Shown here: one piece after another, positions 58,165 through 64,000 of the stretch
How positions within the stretch are numbered: position 1 is the stretch's first letter
How the letters are laid out: each line of letters opens with the position of its first letter
Assembly: GCA_035606355.1 (NCBI GenBank)
Contig: DATNFO010000023.1
Coordinates: forward strand, 1-64,000
DNA from: Sulfopaludibacter sp035606355
GTDB lineage: Bacteria > Acidobacteriota > Terriglobia > Bryobacterales > Bryobacteraceae
Direction of reading: 5' to 3'
Length of the DNA: 64,000 nucleotides
Notes under the pieces: model-generated
Databases searched by the model: none
What the model saw: the letters and a program-made list of their open reading frames with translations, nothing else
Told to the model about the DNA's origin: nothing
Position numbers and translations under genes: made by a program

Positions 58165-59724
58165 ATGAGATTCGGGCTCCTGCCATTCCTTCTCGCGGGA
58201 CTCCCTATAATGATGTGGGCGGACGAATGCAACGGCGCGCCGCTTTACCCCTGCGCCGTCACCCTCATCCAACAGGGACGTTTTCCGGCCGCAGTCGGCG
58301 TGCTGGAGAAACTGACCGCCGAATCCCCCCGCGACGTCAAGGCGCTGAACCTGCTTGGCATCGCGCTCAGCGCGGCCGGCAATCTCGAAGAGGCGAATCG
58401 GCATCTGCGCGAAGCATTGAAAGTGGACCCGGCATTCCTGCCGGCTCTCAAGAACCTATCGATCAATGAGTTCCGTCTGGGCCACATGGGCCAAGCCGAA
58501 GCCGGCCTGGAAACGATACTCAAGAGCTCTCCCGATGATGACGTTACTCACCTTTACCTGGCCGAGATCGCCTACGGCGCGAAACAGTTTGCCGATGCGG
58601 CAGCTCATTACGAAAAATCGCGGGCCCAGGTGTACCCCTTCCTCGTGCATTACGCCGAGTGTCTGGCGGAGCTCGGACGAAAGAAAGAGATGTCCGCGGT
58701 CCTGAAGGCCATCCCTGAAGAGGATGCCGAAAAGCAGTTTCAGGCGGGCATCCTGTTGGGAACATCGGGCGATTACCTGGAGGCCGCGCCCTACTTCGCC
58801 CGCGCGCGCAAGCATGCCGCCGATCCATATAAAGCCGCTTACGATCAGACCTTGATGCTGATCCGCGGAGGTGACTATCGGGCTGCCATCGAACTCTCGA
58901 ACGAGCTGTTCACCTCCGGCGTCCGCCACGCCGAGTTGTACAACCTGGTCTCGGAGGCGTTTCTGAAAACCGGCGAGGTGGAGAAGGCGTATTCCGCGTT
59001 GAAATCCGCGATCGCGCTGGAACCTGACGTCGAGGACAACTATGGCGACCTGGCGGGCATTTGCCTCGACCAGGCGAACTACGACCTCGGCCTGGAAGTG
59101 GTCGATGCAGGACTCAAGCGCCTGCCGGACTCCTACCGTCTACACCTGCAGCGCGGCCAGATACTGGCGCAGAAAGGCCTCGCGGCCGAATCCGAAAGAG
59201 AACTGGAGCTCGCCAGCCGTCTTGCGCCGTCGGAATCGGCGCCCTACGTGGCACTCGGGCTCGCGTGGATCCAGCGCGGAGAGGCAGCCAAGGCAGTGGA
59301 AGTTCTGCGCGCCAGGACGAAGGCGAACCCCAACGATTTCGTGCTGGCCTATATGCTGGGGCTCGCGCTCAATCGTTCGAGCACGGAAAGCGACACCGAG
59401 GCCAAGGCGGCCTTTGAAGCGTCGGTGCGGCTGAATCCGCAATTTTCCCGCGCCCGCGCGGAATTAGGAAAAATACTGCTGCGCGGTGGAAATATCAAGG
59501 GCGCCATAGAGCAACTCGAAACCGCGGTCAAACTCGATCCCGAGGACGCCACGGCAATGTATCAGCTTGGGCAGGCGTACCGCAGAATGGGCGACTCGGC
59601 GCGGGCTCAGGAGATGCTCACTCGCGTCGTCAAACTCCGCCACCAGAAGGACGCGTTCGACCCCAACCTGGAGATGCAAAACCTCTTTCGCGGAGCCCCT
59701 GCCGGACATACAGTCGTGAAATGA
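58165..59724 (+). CDS. Exported tetratricopeptide-repeat protein
   Basis: 519 residues with a signal peptide (FGLLPFLLAGLPIMMWA). About 12 TPR units, for example KALNLLGIALSAAGNLEEAN, RHLREALKVDPAFLPAL, YVALGLAWIQRGEAAKAVEV and AIEQLETAVKLDPEDATAMY. Helical scaffold for protein interactions in the periplasm. Convergent with a CRTAC1-type gene; in Acidobacteria such TPR and FG-GAP/ASPIC proteins often occur side by side, perhaps acting together. Confidence 0.88.
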   Translation: MRFGLLPFLLAGLPIMMWADECNGAPLYPCAVTLIQQGRFPAAVGVLEKLTAESPRDVKALNLLGIALSAAGNLEEANRHLREALKVDPAFLPALKNLSINEFRLGHMGQAEAGLETILKSSPDDDVTHLYLAEIAYGAKQFADAAAHYEKSRAQVYPFLVHYAECLAELGRKKEMSAVLKAIPEEDAEKQFQAGILLGTSGDYLEAAPYFARARKHAADPYKAAYDQTLMLIRGGDYRAAIELSNELFTSGVRHAELYNLVSEAFLKTGEVEKAYSALKSAIALEPDVEDNYGDLAGICLDQANYDLGLEVVDAGLKRLPDSYRLHLQRGQILAQKGLAAESERELELASRLAPSESAPYVALGLAWIQRGEAAKAVEVLRARTKANPNDFVLAYMLGLALNRSSTESDTEAKAAFEASVRLNPQFSRARAELGKILLRGGNIKGAIEQLETAVKLDPEDATAMYQLGQAYRRMGDSARAQEMLTRVVKLRHQKDAFDPNLEMQNLFRGAPAGHTVVK

Positions 59725-59731
59725 GATTCGT

Positions 59732-61507
59732 CTAGCGCGCCCGAGTTGCGCCTTTTCCCTGTTCGAGTAGGATGATCCGGTTCGCCGGGCCGCCGGGGAA
59801 TGTCTCCGTCTCGCCGCCCGGCCATTTCACCTCGATCCGGCTGTAGGCGGTATCGTCTCCCAATCCGAAGTGCAGCCGCGAATCGCTCTGCGAAATAAAA
59901 CTGGAGCCGCCCTGGACTTCGCCCGAGATCCTCCGCTCGCCGAGAAACACGTAGGCGCGTGCGCCTAACGCATCCCGGTTGCACTTCACGCCGCGGAGTT
60001 GCACCAGCAGCCATGCCTTCGTCGTTCCAAAATTCTTCAGGAGGCTCGGCCGGTCGCCGGAATTGTTAATCACAACTTCGAGCGATCCGTCATTATCGAG
60101 ATCGCCGGCGGCCGCGCCCCTCGACGACCACGCAGCGCTGATGCCCGGACCGGCCGAATCCGACAGGTCCTTGAATTTTCCGCCGCCTACGTTCCAGAAC
60201 AAGAGGCGCTGCTCGCGGTATTTCGCCCCGCCTTGCAAGCGGTCGGCCTCCGGGAAGACGTGCCCGTTCACCAGCAGAATGTCCTTGCGGCCATCGTGGT
60301 CCACATCCAGGAACAGGGCTCCCCATCCGAGGAACTGGTTGCGCACGCCAAGCCCGGCGGAATACACATCGTCCAAAAAACTTCCGTCCTTCGAGTTGTG
60401 GTACAGGTTCGGCGTATCCTCACTGAAATTGGTCTTGACCATATCGACGTAGCCGTCCTCGTCATAATCGGCGACCGCGACGCCCATACCGGCCTGTTCC
60501 TGCCCATCCTCGTTCAGCGCCGTGCCGGAGAGGATGCCGGTCTCTTCGAAGGTTCCGTTATGCCGGTTGTGGTACAGCAAGCTGGGCCGCGAATCGCAGG
60601 TGACATACAGATCGGGATAACCGTCGTTGTCGAAATCCGAGGCTGTGACGGTGAAGCCATAACAGCCCGCCGGTTGCCCGATTCCGCTCGCCGCCGACAC
60701 GTCTTCGAACCGCCCGCCCCCTTTGTTGTGAAAGAGGAAACTTCTGCCGGGCGGCAGTCCTCGCGGACCGCAGAACACCGGCATTCCTTTCCACTGGCAA
60801 TTGCTGTTCGCGCCGGGTTCCGGAATGCGCGAGCGATCGAATTCCAGATAACTCGTGAGCGCCAGATCGAGTTTGCCGTCGAGATCGTAGTCTACGAACG
60901 TGCAACCGGTGTCGTAGCGGATGGCGTCGGAACTCAGCCCCGCCTCTTTGGTGACATCGCGGAACACTCCGCCGCCCTCGTTGTGGTACAGCACGCTGTG
61001 CCCGTAGTAAGTGACGAAGAGATCGCGCCGTCCGTCGTTGTCATAGTCGCCCACGCAAGCGCCCTGACCCCATCCGGTGCGTCCCAGGCCAGATTTCGCG
61101 GTGATGTCCTCGAAGCGGAGTTTGCCGAGGTTGCGATAGAGATGACTGGTCGCCTTGGCGCCCGCGCCTTTGCCGTCGAGGGTGGTCCCGTTCACCAGAA
61201 AGACGTCCGGCAGGCCGTCGTTATCGAAATCGAAGATCGCCACTCCGCCACCGGTACTCTCCAGAATGTACTTCTTGCGGTCCGTGCCGCCGGTGACATT
61301 GATGGCCGTGAGTCCGGCCTCCTCGGCGACGTCGCGAAAATCCACTTTGATCGGGGCGAGCGTAGTTTCGATGTGCGCGGCCTTGGCCGGCCGCACGGTA
61401 GTGGATACGCCCTGAAACTCCGCGGTCCGGCTGGGCCCGGAGGCAAGCATCAGGGCCACAACGGCAAACGTTGTCATCGTGATGCCGCGCATCCCGGGAA
61501 ATGTCAT
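59732..61507 (-). CDS. CRTAC1-family FG-GAP/ASPIC-UnbV protein
   Basis: 591 residues (or about 580 from an internal ATG). Signal peptide, then repeated FG-GAP beta-propeller units with calcium-type DxDxDG loops: AIFDFDNDGLPDVFLVNG, CVGDYDNDGRRDLFVTYY, TASDFDNDGYPDLYVTC, AVADYDEDGYVDMVKTNF. The C-terminal ASPIC/UnbV domain is FISQSDSRLHFGLGDDTAYS, then EVKWPGG. The family resembles cartilage acidic protein 1. Secreted; role unknown, probably carbohydrate or matrix binding. Confidence 0.92.
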   Translation of the reverse strand: MTFPGMRGITMTTFAVVALMLASGPSRTAEFQGVSTTVRPAKAAHIETTLAPIKVDFRDVAEEAGLTAINVTGGTDRKKYILESTGGGVAIFDFDNDGLPDVFLVNGTTLDGKGAGAKATSHLYRNLGKLRFEDITAKSGLGRTGWGQGACVGDYDNDGRRDLFVTYYGHSVLYHNEGGGVFRDVTKEAGLSSDAIRYDTGCTFVDYDLDGKLDLALTSYLEFDRSRIPEPGANSNCQWKGMPVFCGPRGLPPGRSFLFHNKGGGRFEDVSAASGIGQPAGCYGFTVTASDFDNDGYPDLYVTCDSRPSLLYHNRHNGTFEETGILSGTALNEDGQEQAGMGVAVADYDEDGYVDMVKTNFSEDTPNLYHNSKDGSFLDDVYSAGLGVRNQFLGWGALFLDVDHDGRKDILLVNGHVFPEADRLQGGAKYREQRLLFWNVGGGKFKDLSDSAGPGISAAWSSRGAAAGDLDNDGSLEVVINNSGDRPSLLKNFGTTKAWLLVQLRGVKCNRDALGARAYVFLGERRISGEVQGGSSFISQSDSRLHFGLGDDTAYSRIEVKWPGGETETFPGGPANRIILLEQGKGATRAR

Positions 61508-61536
61508 TCGGCCATTTTACTCATTCCCGTTCTCCT

Positions 61537-61790
61537 TTGTTCGATGCACCTTTTACCGCTTCCTTGCTTTTTCTGGCATTCAAACGCACTCCGATCCTCG
61601 GCACCTTTTACCGCTCCCTCACGGTCACGGCTCCGTATGTACTTGATTCTGCTAACGGAGCCGCGACCGTTAAGGAAGCGGTAAAAGGTGCATCAAGAAC
61701 GAATGCAGCGCGACGAGAACAATAGCCCGTTTTTTTTACAGCCCCGTAATAGAGCGGTAAAAGCTGCCGATGAAGACGCAGCGGGTGGAT
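61537..61790. repeat. MITE-like palindrome, copy 2, with flanking repeats
   Basis: A near-perfect palindrome at 61602-61690 has left arm CACCTTTTACCGCTCCC plus ACGGTCACGGCTCCGT and right arm ACGGAGCCGCGACCGT plus GAAGCGGTAAAAGGTG. The arm sequence recurs at 61537-61562 (TTCGATGCACCTTTTACCGC). The downstream TTTTTTTTACAGCCCCGTA, then GCGGTAAAAGCTGCCG, matches 38330-38375. The 38.2-kb locus has the same order and orientation. No gene is present. Confidence 0.8.
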
Positions 61791-62308
61791 CAGGACCGCG
61801 GTGGGAAGACTCCCTGCAGAGCAATAATGTAATTCATCACCACGAATGGCGGCATATTGTTGTGCGCTAGACTTCCACCCGTGATGCTCAGGGCGGAGGG
61901 GGACATCGGCATGAGCGAAGTCGCGGGAGCGTACAGGTTGCCATGGCCCTTCAAAGCGCTTCCCCAGGTGTTAGCACCGGGACCGGGTTGGCCGCCTGAC
62001 GAGGCCGCCACCGGAATATGGCTGTGGGCGGGCATCTCGGACGATAAAAGTGTCACAGTCTGCTCGCCCCCCGTCTCGCCGAGGTCGCGGAGGGTCAATC
62101 CCGGCCCTTGCCCGGATTGCATGGGAGCCATGCCCTGTAGGTTAGGCAGGGCGAAATTAGACCTGCCATCTCCCCCATAAGTGGTGCCCAAAAGAGAGAA
62201 CAGGGCCGTGTTTTGGGAGAGCGGCAAGATCTGCCCATCGCAAAACGCCCAGCCCTTCGGAGCAAAGTTAAAACCTACAATTCGAATTTCTGCGACAAAA
62301 GGATCCAT
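61790..62308 (-). CDS. Microcystin-dependent/phage tail-collar protein, paralogue 3
   Basis: 172 residues from the ATG at 62308, preceded by GAGAGGAAACG. Tail-collar domain: MDPFVAEIRIVGFNFAPKGW, AFCDGQILPLSQNTALFSLL, GTTYGGDGRSNFALPNLQG, then SSEMPAHSHIP and NNMPPFVVMNYIIALQG. The fold is that of the short tail-fibre tip of phage T4 and of MdpB-like cyanobacterial proteins. Third of three adjacent paralogues on the same strand, 13 nt from the second. Confidence 0.9.
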   Translation of the reverse strand: MDPFVAEIRIVGFNFAPKGWAFCDGQILPLSQNTALFSLLGTTYGGDGRSNFALPNLQGMAPMQSGQGPGLTLRDLGETGGEQTVTLLSSEMPAHSHIPVAASSGGQPGPGANTWGSALKGHGNLYAPATSLMPMSPSALSITGGSLAHNNMPPFVVMNYIIALQGVFPPRS

Positions 62309-62321
62309 CGTTTCCTCTCTG

Positions 62322-62819
62322 TTAGGTCTGGCTGGGGAAGATTCCCTGCAAAGCAACAACAAAGGTCAGCACCAGATAGGGCGACATATTTTCATGGGGC
62401 TGGTTGCCGCCGTTAGTAGTCATCGCCGCAGGGTTCATCGTAACGTTTGGTTGAGAGCCATAAGCGGCAACAGCATTCGCGCACCATGCATTACCCGTGG
62501 CGCCTGAAACACTAGGCTGCGCCGTGGATCCGCTCGGTACATGGGTGTGTGCCGGCATCTCCTGCATCGAGAGAGTGTGGGCCTGCTCTCCACCCCTTTG
62601 GCCGAGCGTAAAACCGTTGCCCATATGAAGGGGCACTACACCCTGCAAATTAGGCAATGCAAAGGTAGTTTGGCCGTTACCTCCATAAGTGGTGCCGAAC
62701 AGGGCAAAGAGCGCCTGGTTTTGGTTGATCAGTATTAATTGGCCGTTGCAGAAAGCCCAACCCTTGGGAGCGAAATTGAAACTGACGATCTTAATTTCTC
62801 CGAGAAATGGCGTAGCCAT
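62322..62819 (-). CDS. Microcystin-dependent/phage tail-collar protein, paralogue 2
   Basis: 165 residues. Same signature (FLGEIKIVSFNFAPKGWAFC, NGQLILINQNQALFALF, TTYGGNGQTTFALPNLQG, MQEMPAHTHVP, HENMSPYLVLTFVVALQG). Middle of the tandem triplet, 21 nt below the first paralogue. The central variable loop differs most between copies, as expected for a receptor- or ligand-contact region. No other phage genes are present, so the triplet is not a prophage remnant in any obvious way. Confidence 0.9.
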   Translation of the reverse strand: MATPFLGEIKIVSFNFAPKGWAFCNGQLILINQNQALFALFGTTYGGNGQTTFALPNLQGVVPLHMGNGFTLGQRGGEQAHTLSMQEMPAHTHVPSGSTAQPSVSGATGNAWCANAVAAYGSQPNVTMNPAAMTTNGGNQPHENMSPYLVLTFVVALQGIFPSQT

Positions 62820-62840
62820 CGTGAGCTCCAGACGAAAGAT

Positions 62841-63341
62841 TTAGTTTTGGGTCGGAAAAACACCAAAGAGCGAAATAATGAAATTAATGACGAGAAACGG
62901 CAGCATGTTGTCGTGCGGCTGCGATTGTCCCGCCTGAGCCACGATCGCGGGGCTCATCTGCTGGTTCGGTGTGAGGTTCGAGAACTCGTTGAGAGTAGAT
63001 TGAGCCCAAAGGCCGTTCCCCGGCCCAATCAGCGTACCGTCGTTGCTGTTTCCTTGGGGCACGTGGGAATGGACCGGGATTTGTTGGGTGGTGAGTGTCA
63101 CAATCTCCAGACCGCCCGCTTCCCCGATAGTGAACCCGGCTCCCTGGTGCATCGGCACTCGCGATTGGAGGTTCGGCAGCGCGAAAGTAGTCTGTCCGTC
63201 ACCGCCATATGTGGTTCCGATTAAGTTGAACAAAGTCTCGAACTCCGCAATCGGCAGAAGTTGCCCCTGACAGAACATCCAGCCATTGGGCGCAAAGTTT
63301 CCCGCAAACATACGGATCTCCCCTACATAAGTCGACGCCAC
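62841..63341 (-). CDS. Microcystin-dependent/phage tail-collar protein, paralogue 1
   Basis: 166 residues. TYVGEIRMFAGNFAPNGWMF, CQGQLLPIAEFETLFNLI, TTYGGDGQTTFALPNLQS, HDNMLPFLVINFIISLFG. First gene of the operon-like triplet; AGGAGGATTTTGTA-type sequence lies upstream of the ATG at 63341. Divergent from the DUF6916 gene. Proteins of this type are commonly encoded three in a row in soil bacteria; their role outside phage is unclear. Confidence 0.9.
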   Translation of the reverse strand: MASTYVGEIRMFAGNFAPNGWMFCQGQLLPIAEFETLFNLIGTTYGGDGQTTFALPNLQSRVPMHQGAGFTIGEAGGLEIVTLTTQQIPVHSHVPQGNSNDGTLIGPGNGLWAQSTLNEFSNLTPNQQMSPAIVAQAGQSQPHDNMLPFLVINFIISLFGVFPTQN

Positions 63342-63527
63342 GTTACAAAATCCTCCTCATGCGAGACCGTAAGACTGCTACCTCTCGAATAAATCGAATA
63401 GGTGCAATCTACCGTGCTCGCCCTCCGAAATACGCTTGACGAAACACCGCTATGGCGGCTTATAATACCGCAGTCGCCGTTGGTATTCAAGATACATTCG
63501 AGTGCCGGCGCGCATGGAGGGTTTACG

Positions 63528-63971
63528 ATGGTTTCCAGACGGCAGCTTTTCCGATTGGCCCAGGGATGCCTGGTTGCGGTCGCGGTTCCCGGCAAACTCT
63601 TCGCCACTGCGTCAAAGGCGGGCGCGGCCCTTACGTGGTCGCAGACGAATTGGCAAAATGTGCTGAATAGCACCTTCGCGGTACGCTCCGCTGCGGGGAC
63701 CACTAACTGGCTCACCTTGCTCTCCGTCGAGGATATGCCCGCGCCCGCCTACCAGTCACCCGTTGGCAACATACAGGCGGCGACGCCCGTGTTTGAAACC
63801 TTCGCGCTGAATTTCAGCGCATCGGGAGAAGACCTGCCGCAGGGCACTTACTCCTTCGACCACCAGGTTACCGGCCAGTTTCAATTATTCATCGTGCCCT
63901 CGGGACATTCCACATACGTAGCGATTATCAGCCACCCGCGCAATCACCCGGTGCGTCCCCTGGGTCTTTGA
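63528..63971 (+). CDS. DUF6916-type protein with Tat-like leader
   Basis: 147 residues from the ATG at 63528, which follows GGAGGG by 6 nt; the frame is open upstream to 63402. Leader VSRRQLFRLAQGCLVAVAVP has a twin Arg and hydrophobic core. The mature part (NVLNSTFAVRSAAGTTNWLT, then VFETFALNFSAS, YSFDHQVTGQFQLFIVPSG) matches DUF6916, a small beta fold regularly encoded beside tail-collar triplets. Function unknown, but the recurrent pairing suggests joint action. Confidence 0.75.
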   Translation: MVSRRQLFRLAQGCLVAVAVPGKLFATASKAGAALTWSQTNWQNVLNSTFAVRSAAGTTNWLTLLSVEDMPAPAYQSPVGNIQAATPVFETFALNFSASGEDLPQGTYSFDHQVTGQFQLFIVPSGHSTYVAIISHPRNHPVRPLGL

Positions 63972-64000
63972 CCGTACCGGCCGGCGGGTGCTCGAGAAGT

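Noticed and set aside
59999..61684. 561-codon plus-strand frame opposite the CRTAC1-type gene
   Set aside because: Antisense to clear FG-GAP repeats; no family features of its own.
61790..63341. Tail-collar triplet considered as a prophage remnant
   Set aside because: All three genes are intact and evenly spaced, with no capsid, portal, terminase or integrase genes nearby.

Overview
The window looks like chromosomal DNA of a GC-rich soil acidobacterium, most like the Solibacter/Bryobacterales group. No rRNA or strong taxonomic marker is present, so this rests on lineage-typical families: TIGR03435 proteins, an Oar-like TonB-dependent receptor with a carboxypeptidase-regulatory-like domain, a CRTAC1-type FG-GAP/ASPIC protein, PEP-CTERM proteins, and a triplet of microcystin-dependent/tail-collar proteins beside a DUF6916 protein.

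Positions 1 to about 20.8 kb are accessory. After a partial receiver domain and a gene fragment comes an island cargo of unknown proteins, a ParB-methylase, DUF5681, DUF3489, a frameshifted DUF2924, a large serine recombinase whose C-terminal HTH is cut off by an in-frame stop, and an XRE regulator divergent from an Mrr endonuclease. From 9.4 to 13.5 kb is a gene graveyard: fragments of a decaheme cytochrome, a group II intron reverse transcriptase, DUF5372, a second recombinase, LigD and Mrr, plus two one-ended IS6 copies, one fused in frame to a TIGR03435 tail. Degenerate repeats resembling part of tRNA-Asn recur through this stretch, and the intact tRNA-Asn gene sits at 20.8 kb. At 14.1-20.4 kb are a GT4 glycosyltransferase and a minus-strand operon of two secreted eight-cysteine mini-proteins, a membrane-anchored thioredoxin-fold protein, a carboxypeptidase-regulatory-like protein and a TIGR03435 protein. 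This operon is the best candidate for an undescribed system.

Positions 20.9-38.1 kb hold an isolated microcompartment pair (PduS-like and PduT-like), ilvD, a PEP-CTERM protein, M14 and M61 peptidases flanking an SDR, a frameshifted GH29 fucosidase, a pseudokinase-SPOR protein and a large GH54 arabinofuranosidase with a lamin-tail domain. Between the convergent SDR and M61 genes the two gene tails have been duplicated together several times.

Positions 38.6-45.6 kb look like a cell-surface glycolipid set: SQD1-like UDP-sulfoquinovose synthase, GT39 membrane glycosyltransferase, asparagine synthase, HpnI/GT21-like glycosyltransferase and two ArnE/F-like small transporters. Positions 45.6-49 kb carry a repeat-rich PEP-CTERM protein, a methyltransferase with an apparent signal peptide and a Tat-exported alpha/alpha-barrel protein. 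Positions 49.0-53.0 kb form a tightly coupled exopolysaccharide-type operon: membrane protein, GT2, bactofilin-like protein and outer-membrane barrel. The rest holds an OmpA-like protein, the TonB receptor, a TPR protein, the CRTAC1 protein, the tail-collar triplet and DUF6916. A MITE-like palindrome occurs at both 38.2 and 61.6 kb. No CRISPR array and no rRNA were seen.
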